DNA from: an uncultured Clostridia bacterium
GTDB lineage: Bacteria > Bacillota > Clostridia > UMGS1810
Direction: 5' to 3'
Length of the DNA stretch: 9,708 bases
NCBI GenBank assembly: GCA_934463165.1
Contig: CAKSJG010000042.1
Coordinates: 1 to 9,708 of the forward strand
The notes beneath the pieces were generated by a model that worked only from the letters and a program-made list of their open reading frames with translations, did not search any database and had not been told where the DNA came from. Both the position numbers and the translations under genes were made by a program. Below, piece by piece: positions 1-6,794 of the stretch (its first letter is position 1; each line of letters starts with the position of its first letter).

Positions 1-92
1 TGGCGGACGGGGTGGGATTCGAACCCACGTGCCGGAGTTACCGACAAACTGATTTCGAGTCAGCCCCGTTATGACCACTTCGATACCCGTCC
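1..92 (-). tRNA. tRNA-Ser (anticodon CGA)
   Basis: Read on the minus strand, this is a complete type II tRNA. The acceptor stem GGACGGG pairs with CCCGTCC, followed by discriminator G and an encoded CCA. The anticodon arm is CTGA-CT-CGA-AA-TCAG, giving anticodon CGA, which reads the serine codon UCG. The T arm is GTGGG-TTCGAAT-CCCAC. The long variable arm typical of serine tRNAs forms a 6-bp stem (TGTCGG with CCGGCA, one G-U pair). The 3' end lies at the window edge, so its terminator or any following tRNA is not visible. Confidence 0.97.
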
Positions 93-149
93 ATATTATA
101 TATTGATTAAATCCGATATCATAAATACCAAATTCAAACGCCGAAATAT

Positions 150-178
150 ATTATACTACAAAAAATCAAATTTGTAAA
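150..178 (-). promoter_or_regulatory. Probable sigma-A promoter of the tRNA-Ser gene
   Basis: On the minus strand, TTTACA (178-173, 5 of 6 matches to TTGACA) is followed after exactly 17 bases by a perfect TATAAT (155-150). This predicts transcription starting near 143 and a leader of about 50 bases before the mature tRNA end at 92. No other gene lies between this promoter and the tRNA. Confidence 0.75.
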
Positions 179-244
179 TACAAAATTAAAAAATTTTTCA
201 ATTTTTTTGCAATGTTTAATCAAATCTATTTTTTATATTAAAAC

Positions 245-273
245 TTGACAAATATTCATTTAAGTGTTAAACT
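245..273 (+). promoter_or_regulatory. Candidate promoter for the hydG leader or a small RNA
   Basis: A perfect -35 box TTGACA (245-250) is followed after 17 bases by TAAACT (268-273, 4 of 6 matches to TATAAT). A better -10 sequence, TATATT (274-279), lies too far away at a 23-base spacing. Transcription would start near 280 and run through the hairpins at 317-365 into hydG. The -35 is strong and the -10 is weak. Confidence 0.5.
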
Positions 274-340
274 TATATTATTAATTCTGACACCGAATAA
301 ACTTATGAGGCGAAAGATGTTAAATATTTTTAATTAACAT

Positions 341-365
341 ACTCCGCTTTAAGGCGGAGTTTTTT
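341..365 (+). terminator. Intrinsic terminator directly upstream of hydG (possible attenuator)
   Basis: ACTCCGC pairs with GCGGAGT (7 bp, loop about 6 bases) and is followed at once by six T residues (360-365). The structure is a textbook Rho-independent terminator on the plus strand. It ends only about 4 bases before the hydG Shine-Dalgarno. The nearest upstream gene (the tRNA) points the other way, so the only transcripts it could stop are those starting in the 93-340 gap. Confidence 0.75.
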
Positions 366-384
366 GAAGAGGAGAGTTTTTAAA

Positions 385-1800
385 ATGTACAATCCCAAAT
401 CTCTTTCTGCAGATGAATTTATTAATCACGCGGAAATACTTGAAACACTCAGATACGCAGATGAAAATAAGGATAATATTGAGCTTATCGATTCCATTAT
501 TGACAAAGCCGAAAAAAGAAAAGGTCTTACACACAGGGAAGCATCCGTGCTTCTTGCATGCAATGACAAAGAAAGAATCAACAGAATATTTGACCTTGCA
601 CAGCAGATAAAAAAGGATTTTTACGGAAACAGAATAGTAATGTTTGCTCCTCTGTATCTTTCAAACTATTGTGTTAACGGTTGTGTATACTGCCCGTATC
701 ACATGAAAAACAAACATATTGCGCGAAAAAAACTTTCGCAGGAGGAAGTTGAAAAAGAGGTAATTGCTCTGCAGGATATGGGTCACAAGCGCCTTGCAAT
801 AGAAGCCGGAGAAGATCCTGTGAATAACCCGATTGAATATATTCTGGAATGCATCAAAACCATATATTCAATAAAACATAAAAACGGCGCTATACGCAGA
901 GTAAATGTAAACATAGCTGCAACCACGGTTGAAAATTACAGAAAACTTAAGGATGCAGGAATAGGAACATACATTTTATTTCAGGAAACGTATCATAAAG
1001 AAAGCTATGAAAAGCTTCATCCGACGGGCCCGAAGCATGACTATAACTATCACACAGAAGCTATGGACAGAGCTATGGAGGGCGGAATAGACGATGTCGG
1101 TCTCGGTGTTCTTTTCGGGCTGGAGCTTTACAGATATGAATTTGCAGGGCTTCTTATGCATGCGGAACACCTTGAGGCGGTTCACGGTGTGGGACCGCAT
1201 ACAATCAGTGTACCGAGAGTAAAAAAGGCAGATGATATTGACCCCGATGCATTTGACAACGGAATAAGCGATGAAATTTTTGCAAAACTGTGTGCACTTA
1301 TTCGTATATCCGTGCCGTATACAGGTATGATAATATCTACAAGAGAAAGTGAAGAGCTGCGTGAAAAAGTTATCAGACTCGGAGTATCACAAATCAGCGG
1401 CGGATCGAGAACGTCTGTCGGAGGATACTGTGAAGAAGAGAGACCGCATGATACGGAGCAGTTTGATGTATCGGACCAAAGAACGCTTGACGAGGTTGTC
1501 TGTTGGCTTATGAAGGCGGGATATATCCCCTCTTTCTGCACTGCATGTTACAGAGAAGGCAGAACCGGAGACAGATTTATGACTCTTTGCAAAAACGGAC
1601 AGATTCTAAACTGCTGCCACCCGAATGCACTTATGACACTTAAAGAATTTCTTATGGATTATGCTTCGGAAGAAACGGTTAAAATCGGCACAGAGCTTAT
1701 AAATGATGAACTTAAAAAAATTCCGAATGAAAAGGTGAGAAAAATTGCAGAAGAAAACATTGAAAAAATAGAACACGGATCAAGGGATTTCAGATTTTAA
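385..1800 (+). CDS. hydG: [FeFe]-hydrogenase maturase HydG (radical SAM tyrosine lyase)
   Basis: HydG is a cytoplasmic radical SAM enzyme. It splits tyrosine into p-cresol and dehydroglycine, converts the latter to CO and cyanide, and builds the Fe(CO)2CN unit used with HydE and HydF to assemble the [FeFe]-hydrogenase H-cluster. In the 471-residue product (usual length for the family), the SAM-cluster motif CX3CX2C is visible at C96, C100 and C103 (CVNGCVYC). The C-terminal auxiliary-cluster motif CX2CX22C is at C385, C388 and C411. The stretch GNRIVMFAPLYLSNYC is typical of clostridial HydG. I chose ATG 385 (MYNPKSL) because AGGAGAG at 370-376 lies 8 bases upstream; a longer in-frame TTG start at 364 would overlap that site. 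No hydE, hydF or hydrogenase gene is in the window, so the gene seems to stand alone here. The upstream terminator may regulate it. Confidence 0.97.
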   Translation: MYNPKSLSADEFINHAEILETLRYADENKDNIELIDSIIDKAEKRKGLTHREASVLLACNDKERINRIFDLAQQIKKDFYGNRIVMFAPLYLSNYCVNGCVYCPYHMKNKHIARKKLSQEEVEKEVIALQDMGHKRLAIEAGEDPVNNPIEYILECIKTIYSIKHKNGAIRRVNVNIAATTVENYRKLKDAGIGTYILFQETYHKESYEKLHPTGPKHDYNYHTEAMDRAMEGGIDDVGLGVLFGLELYRYEFAGLLMHAEHLEAVHGVGPHTISVPRVKKADDIDPDAFDNGISDEIFAKLCALIRISVPYTGMIISTRESEELREKVIRLGVSQISGGSRTSVGGYCEEERPHDTEQFDVSDQRTLDEVVCWLMKAGYIPSFCTACYREGRTGDRFMTLCKNGQILNCCHPNALMTLKEFLMDYASEETVKIGTELINDELKKIPNEKVRKIAEENIEKIEHGSRDFRF

Positions 1801-1807
1801 GATACTT

Positions 1808-1837
1808 AAAAAGGCGGCTCAAAAAAGCCGCCTTTTT
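1808..1837. terminator. Bidirectional intrinsic terminator between hydG and the DUF378 gene
   Basis: AAAAAGGCGGCT (1808-1819) pairs perfectly with AGCCGCCTTTTT (1826-1837) across a 6-base loop. The GC core is flanked by A/T runs on both sides, so it gives a U-tract on either strand. It starts 8 bases after the hydG stop and lies 2 bases beyond the stop of the convergent DUF378 gene, so it should end both transcripts. Confidence 0.92.
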
Positions 1838-1838
1838 A

Positions 1839-2042
1839 TCATTCGGTTTTGGGAACCAATCTTTTAAACAGAATCGAAATTGACCATACACCGGCAAGAC
1901 CGACGATGGTGTAAACAATTCTTGACATGATCGAAAGCTGACCTCCGAAAGCAAGCGCCACAAGGTCAATTCCAAACAATCCTATAAAAGCCCAGTTTAA
2001 AGCTCCTATTATTACAATAACCAATGCAGTTTTATCAAACAT
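1839..2042 (-). CDS. DUF378 family small membrane protein
   Basis: This is a 67-residue protein with two hydrophobic, membrane-spanning segments: about residues 5-25 (ALVIVIIGALNWAFIGLFGI) and about 40-58 (IVYTIVGLAGVWSISILF). The pattern of an N-terminal helix containing GALNW-GLFGIDLVA, followed by SRIVYTIVGLAGV, matches the DUF378 (YuzA-like) family, whose function is unknown. A longer start at 2051 exists, but it abuts the GGGAG ribosome binding site (2056-2052). The ATG at 2042 (MFDKTAL) has a proper 9-base spacing and is preferred. A perfect 16-base palindrome overlaps that ribosome binding site. No obvious terminator separates it from the sugar isomerase gene upstream, so read-through from that gene is possible. 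Confidence 0.88.
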   Translation of the reverse strand: MFDKTALVIVIIGALNWAFIGLFGIDLVALAFGGQLSIMSRIVYTIVGLAGVWSISILFKRLVPKTE

Positions 2043-2054
2043 GAATATCATCTC

Positions 2055-2070
2055 CCGATAATATTATCGG
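2055..2070. repeat. Perfect 16-base palindrome overlapping the DUF378 ribosome binding site
   Basis: CCGATAATATTATCGG reads the same on both strands. On the minus strand its last bases run directly into the GGGAGA Shine-Dalgarno of the DUF378 gene. It could be an operator for a dimeric repressor or, with a very small loop, an RNA hairpin that partly hides the ribosome binding site. Which of the two applies cannot be seen from the sequence. Confidence 0.6.
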
Positions 2071-2128
2071 CAGAAAAATATTTTATATTCAAAAAAATTT
2101 TAAAAAAATTCAGTATGTAAAACCGACT

Positions 2129-3094
2129 TTAAGCCCACCACATTTCGCCTTTGGATTCAAACATTATAACATCCTTTAAAAATTCAATTGCCTTTGTAAG
2201 ACCTTCCATAGGTGTCATGAGGCTGTCTTCGTGCTCAATGCTGATAGCGCCGTCATAGTTAACCATTCTGAGAGCGCTCATCATATCTTTCCAGCACTGG
2301 TAGTCATGTCCGTATCCTACCGATCTGAATATCCAAGCTCTGTGTATTTCATCGCTGTAATGCTTTGTATCAAGCACACCTGTTGTTTTTGTGTTAATAT
2401 CGTCTATTCTTGTATCTTTTGCATGGAAATGATAAATTGCATCTCCGAGTTTTCTGATAGCATATACGGGGTCTATTCCCTGCCAGAACAAGTGGCTCGG
2501 GTCAAAGTTAGCGCCTAAAATATCCCCTACTTCATTTCTTATTCTGAGCATTGTTTCGGGATTATATACGCAGAATCCCGGGTGCATTTCGAAAGCTATT
2601 TTCTTAATACCGTGAGATTTTGCAAACTCGGCGGCTTTTTTCCAATAAGGAATCAGAACATCATTCCACTGATAATCGAGAATCTCCGAAAAATCATCGG
2701 GCCAAGGGCATGTAACCCAGTTCGGTGTTTTATCTTCCGGTGAACCTCCGGGACAGCCCGAGAATGTGATAACGGTATCGATACCCATTTGTTCAGCAAG
2801 AATACATGTTTTTTCAAAATCGCTGTTTGCTTTTTCGGCAACCTTCTTATCGGGGTGAACCGCATTGCCATGGCAGCTGAAAGCGCAAATTTCTATTTCA
2901 TATTTTGCAAGCAGATCCTGAATTTTCTTGATTTCGTCGGGTTTATCAATTAAGTTATCGGGATTGATATGATCCGTCCCGGGGAATCCGCCCGTTCCGA
3001 GCTCAACTGCCTGAACTCCTTTTTCATGGAGTGTTTTAAGCATATCTTCTAATGATGTACCGTTAAAAACCGGCGAAAAAACTGATAATTTCAT
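2129..3094 (-). CDS. Sugar phosphate isomerase/epimerase family protein (xylose isomerase-like TIM barrel)
   Basis: This 321-residue cytoplasmic protein belongs to the AP endonuclease 2/xylose isomerase-like TIM-barrel superfamily, whose members isomerise or epimerise sugars and cyclitols using a divalent metal. The usual metal ligands are visible in barrel order: E169 (AFEMHPG), D198 (NFDPSH), H224 (HFHAKD) and E287 (SIEHED). Conserved histidines near 75-80 (CHGNAVHP) fit the active site. The start is well supported: AGGAGG at 3110-3105 lies 10 bases upstream of the ATG. A strong promoter precedes it. No transporter, kinase or glycosidase gene adjoins it, so the substrate cannot be inferred; inositol, allulose or keto-sugar derivatives are all possible for this family. 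It is not clearly IolE or a named enzyme. Confidence 0.88.
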   Translation of the reverse strand: MKLSVFSPVFNGTSLEDMLKTLHEKGVQAVELGTGGFPGTDHINPDNLIDKPDEIKKIQDLLAKYEIEICAFSCHGNAVHPDKKVAEKANSDFEKTCILAEQMGIDTVITFSGCPGGSPEDKTPNWVTCPWPDDFSEILDYQWNDVLIPYWKKAAEFAKSHGIKKIAFEMHPGFCVYNPETMLRIRNEVGDILGANFDPSHLFWQGIDPVYAIRKLGDAIYHFHAKDTRIDDINTKTTGVLDTKHYSDEIHRAWIFRSVGYGHDYQCWKDMMSALRMVNYDGAISIEHEDSLMTPMEGLTKAIEFLKDVIMFESKGEMWWA

Positions 3095-3134
3095 AATTAT
3101 TATGCCTCCTGATTGTGTGATAATTATTAATTTT

Positions 3135-3163
3135 ATTTTATAACAAATTTATGCTCTTGTCAA
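3135..3163 (-). promoter_or_regulatory. Sigma-A promoter of the sugar isomerase gene
   Basis: On the minus strand, a perfect TTGACA (3163-3158) is followed after 17 bases by TAAAAT (3140-3135, 5 of 6 matches). Predicted start is near 3128, giving a leader of about 33 bases that includes the AGGAGG site. It lies in the gap after gatD, which shows no terminator hairpin, so the gene may also receive read-through from the murT-gatD operon. Confidence 0.8.
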
Positions 3164-3181
3164 TACAAATCAAAATAATTT

Positions 3182-3898
3182 TTAATCATGGTATTTATTG
3201 ACTATATAATCATGCGCCATATACTCTATCTTGTCATCAAGCGGCACAAGCTCAAAATCTCCGTATCTTCTTTCGATAGCTTTTTGTATAACATAATCCG
3301 CAAGTTTTGGATTTTTCGGAAAAAGTGTTCCGTGCAGATAAGTGCCGATGACATTTTTCCAGACAACGCCTTCATAGTCATGCGAATCATTGTTTCCGAA
3401 TCCATAAACTACTTTTCCGAGAGGCTTATGAGAATTGATATACGTCCTGCCGCCATGATTTTCAAATCCAACTATTTTATCCCCTGTCAGTTCACTTTCC
3501 AATACGATATTTCCTATCAGTCTGCCGCTGCCCTGTTCGGTGTATATATCAAGAAGCTCAATTCCGGGGACGGTTTCATTTTCAAGTTTATAGTACTTTC
3601 CGAGAAGCTGATATCCTCCGCACACGGCAACAATGCAGCCGCCGCGATCGGCATAGTTTTTTATTTCATCTTTAAACTCTCTGAGTCTGTTGCATACAAG
3701 AAGCTGTTCCCTGTCCGAACCGCCGCCTATAAAAATTATATCCGTATCTTCAAAATTAATGTTGTCCGATAATTCATATTCGTTAACAACCGCTTCAATA
3801 CCTCTTTTTTTAAGCCTGTAAACCAACGATGTTATATTGCCGCGATCACCGTATAAATTCAGCAAATCGGGATATAAATGGGCTATTGTTATCTTCAT
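3182..3898 (-). CDS. gatD: Lipid II isoglutaminyl synthase, glutamine amidotransferase subunit GatD
   Basis: GatD hydrolyses glutamine and passes ammonia to MurT, which amidates the D-glutamate of the lipid II stem peptide to D-isoglutamine on the cytoplasmic side of the membrane. The 238-residue product has the CobB/CobQ-type class I amidotransferase fold: N-terminal IAHLYPDLLNLYGDRGN, nucleophile C93 in AVCGGYQLLG, and catalytic H189 in GTYLHGTLFPKNP. These agree with the Cys and His positions known for Staphylococcus aureus GatD. I chose ATG 3898 (MKITIAHLYP) because family members begin close to this sequence and a GGCAGGA element precedes it. An in-frame ATG at 3916 (MERQDK), behind AGGTG, is a possible alternative. 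The gene begins about 28 bases after the murT stop, so the two are surely co-transcribed. Confidence 0.95.
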   Translation of the reverse strand: MKITIAHLYPDLLNLYGDRGNITSLVYRLKKRGIEAVVNEYELSDNINFEDTDIIFIGGGSDREQLLVCNRLREFKDEIKNYADRGGCIVAVCGGYQLLGKYYKLENETVPGIELLDIYTEQGSGRLIGNIVLESELTGDKIVGFENHGGRTYINSHKPLGKVVYGFGNNDSHDYEGVVWKNVIGTYLHGTLFPKNPKLADYVIQKAIERRYGDFELVPLDDKIEYMAHDYIVNKYHD

Positions 3899-3926
3899 TT
3901 TATCCTGCCTTTCCATAATCCGACAC

Positions 3927-5267
3927 CTACTTGTCTTCAAGCGCTTTAAGATTATTCTGAGTGTCAAAAAGCGCGGTATAATTTATGAGTACATAACACA
4001 CATCGCCGTCTTTTGACGCAACGGATTTAAGTGTGTCTGAATTGTTATCCTTAATTTCAAAATCTTCAAATCCGGCATATTTCAGGCGGACAGCCATATC
4101 GTACTTTCGTATTCCGGATGCCGTCAGACTGCTTACATTCGCATTTTTAAGTTTTTCGTAATCAACATCCCATATCCATGAAACATCGCGTCCGTCCTGC
4201 GCGTTATCATTCAAAACAATCATAACATCCTTGCGCCTTTTGTCGGATATCAGCGTTGCAATAGCCTGATTGAAGCCCGCGGGATTTTTTGAAAGGTTGA
4301 GTATAACGGTTTTTCCGTTAATTTTAAACGGTTCCATTCTTCCGATCTGAGGCTTGTATTTTTCAAAAACGGCATTGACATTTTCAAGACCGTATCCGCA
4401 TTGATTAAACGCGGCAACGGATGCAAGTATGTTATATATATTATAAAAGCCGTGGTAATTTATATTTATCGGAACAATATCGGAGCCGCAGTGAAGATTA
4501 AATGAAATATTGCCCGACAAATCAACTTCCTTTGCGGCATAATCAAGAATGGGTCTTTTAAAGCCGCATTTTGTGCAGTAATAATCTCCGAGCTGACTGT
4601 AATGATAATAATTGTAGCTGAGCTCATTGCCGCAGTTAAGACAGAATCTGCCCTCTTTTGTCTCTCTGACGCTGATATTGCAATCTTCATCAACACCGTA
4701 GTATACAGCATTTTTATTCTTTCCGAACTGTGCACAAAGAGGGTCATCACCGTTTAATATAAGCTGAACATCACTAAGCTTGTCTATTGCCTCATTTAAA
4801 AGGTCGATGGTGATATCAATCTCGCCGTATCGGTCAAGCTGATCTCTGAAAAGATTGGTTATCACAATTTTATCCGGTTTTACATGTGGAATAATCCTTC
4901 TGAGGCTTGCCTCATCGCATTCTATTGCTGCACAGTCGGCGTCTAATTTGCCGAAAAGCGAACTTTTGCTTATAAACGCACATGCAACTCCCGGGAGCAT
5001 ATTGGCTCCTACGTTATTACAGACAACCTTTAGTCCGCGGTCTGTAAAAAGCGAATATAAAAGGTTATTTGTTGTGGTTTTACCGTTTGTACCGCACACC
5101 ATGACAACAGGCCCTTTAACCTGAGACGCCAGATGCTTTAATAACCCCGGAGATATTTTCATTGCAATTTTACCCGGGGTTGAAGATCCTTTTTTGCCCA
5201 TGCATTTGCCTGCAAAGATTAACAGCTTGCAGGCAATTACCGCCATAATGTTTCTTATTCTGCTCAT
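3927..5267 (-). CDS. murT: Lipid II isoglutaminyl synthase, Mur ligase-like subunit MurT
   Basis: MurT is the ATP-dependent partner of GatD; together they amidate D-Glu of lipid II, a change needed for efficient cross-linking in many Gram-positive bacteria. The 446-residue product has a short hydrophobic N-terminus (about 5-20), the Mur ligase ATP-binding loop GTNGKTTT (59-66), and TNLFRDQLDRYGEID (137-151). Its Mur ligase middle domain carries a four-cysteine zinc-ribbon insertion (C209, C212, C231, C234) characteristic of MurT. The C-terminal DUF1727 region holds NDNAQDGRDVSWIWD (353-367), where the family's catalytic Asp lies. The ATG at 5267 is preferred because AAGGA (5280-5276) lies 8 bases upstream; an extension to 5312 lacks a ribosome binding site. 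A strong promoter lies upstream and gatD follows directly. Confidence 0.96.
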   Translation of the reverse strand: MSRIRNIMAVIACKLLIFAGKCMGKKGSSTPGKIAMKISPGLLKHLASQVKGPVVMVCGTNGKTTTNNLLYSLFTDRGLKVVCNNVGANMLPGVACAFISKSSLFGKLDADCAAIECDEASLRRIIPHVKPDKIVITNLFRDQLDRYGEIDITIDLLNEAIDKLSDVQLILNGDDPLCAQFGKNKNAVYYGVDEDCNISVRETKEGRFCLNCGNELSYNYYHYSQLGDYYCTKCGFKRPILDYAAKEVDLSGNISFNLHCGSDIVPININYHGFYNIYNILASVAAFNQCGYGLENVNAVFEKYKPQIGRMEPFKINGKTVILNLSKNPAGFNQAIATLISDKRRKDVMIVLNDNAQDGRDVSWIWDVDYEKLKNANVSSLTASGIRKYDMAVRLKYAGFEDFEIKDNNSDTLKSVASKDGDVCYVLINYTALFDTQNNLKALEDK

Positions 5268-5352
5268 TTTATCAATCCTTATCGAAATAGTTATCATAAT
5301 AAAAGCGATCAAATATATCTTAATATGTCATATCGCAAAAACTTACTTTAAT

Positions 5353-5381
5353 ATTATATACCAACAAGTGAAATATTTCAA
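5353..5381 (-). promoter_or_regulatory. Sigma-A promoter of the murT-gatD operon
   Basis: On the minus strand, TTGAAA (5381-5376, 5 of 6) is followed after 17 bases by a perfect TATAAT (5358-5353). Transcription should start near 5346, giving a leader of about 78 bases before the murT ATG. It lies in the gap shared with the divergent propeller gene, whose own promoter is not clear: TATATT at 5424-5429 could be a -10, but no good -35 stands at the right distance. Confidence 0.82.
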
Positions 5382-5447
5382 TCAAAATTTTTGCAATTTG
5401 TAATATTTTTTTCGGTTTTTTAATATATTTTACAGATAGGCGCTCAA

Positions 5448-6794
5448 ATGCCGACGCGAAACGGAGTGATAAATATTTCTCTATATGTAAAAAAAGAAAA
5501 TTCGTATACAAAATATTGCGCAGACAAAAACGGAAATTTGATTTGCAGCAAATCGGGCACAAAGGATGACATCATAACCGATGGAATTACCGACGAATTT
5601 GACGCTGTATATGATTCCGATTCTTTTTTGCATTTTTTTATTCAGACCGTAAACGGAGGAATGATTTATCTGAAGTTTGACGGTTCGGTCTGGAAAAAAT
5701 ACACCGTATTTCAAAGCAGATACGGCAGACAAAAAATTTCAAAAGTGCGCCTTACATACACGCCGAAATATTTATGTGCATTTTATATTATGGAGCACGA
5801 CGGACGATATATGCTCATCAAACATATATTTAATTCGGGTGAGCTTACAATTGAACCGTCTGTGGTTGACTATACGGATTCGAGAAAGGATTTTTGCATA
5901 TGCAGCGATACCGATAACCGCATTCACCTGTTTTACAGAAACGGTCTCGGAGAAAGAAAAGAAAAAATTTACGGTGAAAACTGCAATGAAATTAAATTGG
6001 AAAAGAGAGCTTTTGACGGTGATATTTTTGCATTTAACGCCGTAAATGACGGCAAGGATATCTACATAGCATACACAACACGCAGAAAAAACTATACTGC
6101 TCTGATATTTGAAAATTACGCAAAAGCCGACAGCGAAAAGGTTATAACCTTCGGTATAGCAAGGAACTGCATTCCGCGAATATATGCCGCAAATAAAAAC
6201 ATTGTTACGGAATGGTTCGACGGAGGAAATGTGTATTACTCCGAAAGCAAAGACGGCGGGCTGTCATTTACAAAGCCGAAAAGAATAAATTCGTATATGA
6301 GCTTTGACAAATTAAGACTTCCCGGACAAAAATGCGGAATAATATGCAATGAATGTGCCTTTGATAAGTCCGGCAAAATTTGCATTGAACCCGGCATTTT
6401 GCATAAATCAGATTATGAAAATAAAGAGGTGAACAACATGACATATGCAGAAAAATATTTACACGAGCACGCACACCCTTTTGAAAAATCATCTTTTGAT
6501 GTTTACGAAAGAATAAAAAATATTGACAAAAACATTAAGTTTATCACAGAAAGCGTTGAAAACATAGGCCGAACGCTGGATAAAATTATTGAAATAAAAA
6601 GAAATGCAGAAAAGAATGATTTTATTGTGCCGCAGAAAAGCGAAACGGTAAAATCCGATGACATCGGAGAAATCAATGATGAAAATATGAAATTGTTTGA
6701 AAGTATGAGTATTGATGACGCAATACCCAAAAGCGAAATTCCGGAAAATCAAAAATATGTTATGGAGGATATAAGTGATGGACAGCAACAATGA
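5448..6794 (+). CDS. Predicted beta-propeller protein with a C-terminal helical tail, function unknown
   Basis: I do not recognise a named family for this 448-residue protein. Residues about 50-285 contain at least five repeating segments of 40-50 residues ending in similar strands (LHFFIQT at 61, LCAFYIM at 109, IHLFYRN at 159, IYIAYTT at 205, then VTEWFDGGNVYYSESKDGGLSF). The last holds an Asp-box/BNR motif, SKDGGLSF (267-274), as in sialidase-like propellers. Several cysteines are present. There is no signal peptide or membrane segment. From residue 331 the character changes to a charged, helical, probably coiled-coil segment (about 350-390, DVYERIKNIDKNIKFITESVENIGRTL) and an acidic tail. 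AGG at 5434-5442 gives only a weak ribosome binding site for ATG 5448. The end overlaps the following DUF4397 gene by 17 bases, so the two are translationally coupled. A role in a surface or spore layer is a guess. Confidence 0.8.
   Translation: MPTRNGVINISLYVKKENSYTKYCADKNGNLICSKSGTKDDIITDGITDEFDAVYDSDSFLHFFIQTVNGGMIYLKFDGSVWKKYTVFQSRYGRQKISKVRLTYTPKYLCAFYIMEHDGRYMLIKHIFNSGELTIEPSVVDYTDSRKDFCICSDTDNRIHLFYRNGLGERKEKIYGENCNEIKLEKRAFDGDIFAFNAVNDGKDIYIAYTTRRKNYTALIFENYAKADSEKVITFGIARNCIPRIYAANKNIVTEWFDGGNVYYSESKDGGLSFTKPKRINSYMSFDKLRLPGQKCGIICNECAFDKSGKICIEPGILHKSDYENKEVNNMTYAEKYLHEHAHPFEKSSFDVYERIKNIDKNIKFITESVENIGRTLDKIIEIKRNAEKNDFIVPQKSETVKSDDIGEINDENMKLFESMSIDDAIPKSEIPENQKYVMEDISDGQQQ
6438..6794 (+). 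CDS. Possible nested product from an internal in-frame start of the propeller gene
   Basis: The ATG at 6438 (residue 331 of the propeller protein) is preceded by AAAGAGGTGA (about 6423-6432), a better Shine-Dalgarno than that of the full-length gene, with a spacing of about 6 bases. It falls exactly where the propeller region ends and the helical tail begins. Initiation here would give a 118-residue protein starting MTYAEKYLHEHAHPFEKSS, with a coiled-coil-like helix and an acidic C-terminus. The frame is open throughout, so this may be an alternative product, a gene fused to the propeller in evolution, or a chance match. Confidence 0.45.
   Translation: MTYAEKYLHEHAHPFEKSSFDVYERIKNIDKNIKFITESVENIGRTLDKIIEIKRNAEKNDFIVPQKSETVKSDDIGEINDENMKLFESMSIDDAIPKSEIPENQKYVMEDISDGQQQ

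Larger units (their letters stand above)
93..340. other. AT-rich intergenic region between tRNA-Ser and hydG
   Basis: These roughly 250 bases separate two divergent genes and contain no credible coding frame. They hold the minus-strand tRNA promoter (150-178), A/T homopolymer runs around 180-235, a plus-strand promoter candidate (245-273), and a 7-bp inverted repeat ATGTTAA/TTAACAT at 317-340 with a 10-base loop, directly next to the terminator hairpin at 341. I did not recognise a known riboswitch consensus in it. Confidence 0.7.

Noticed and set aside
280..366. A known riboswitch in front of hydG
   Set aside because: I compared the leader with conserved cores I know (SAM, T-box, preQ1, ZTP, fluoride, cyclic di-GMP) and found none, and I could not draw a convincing antiterminator. 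Only the terminator itself is reported.
385..1541. Open frames on the minus strand opposite hydG (976-1200 and 1182-1541)
   Set aside because: They lie wholly inside a very well-supported hydG frame, lack ribosome binding sites and resemble no family.
3188..3772. A 194-codon plus-strand frame opposite gatD
   Set aside because: It is antisense to gatD, whose family motifs are clear, and its translation is the low-complexity hydrophobic kind expected from a shadow frame.
5382..5447. Sigma-A or sporulation promoter for the propeller gene
   Set aside because: TATATT at 5424-5429 is a fair -10, but no -35 stands at the right distance and no clear sigma-E, sigma-K or sigma-G pattern is present, so no feature was called.
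5320..5562. Minus-strand 80-codon frame across the murT/propeller gap
   Set aside because: It overlaps the murT promoter and the start of the propeller gene, and no ribosome binding site is seen before its start.
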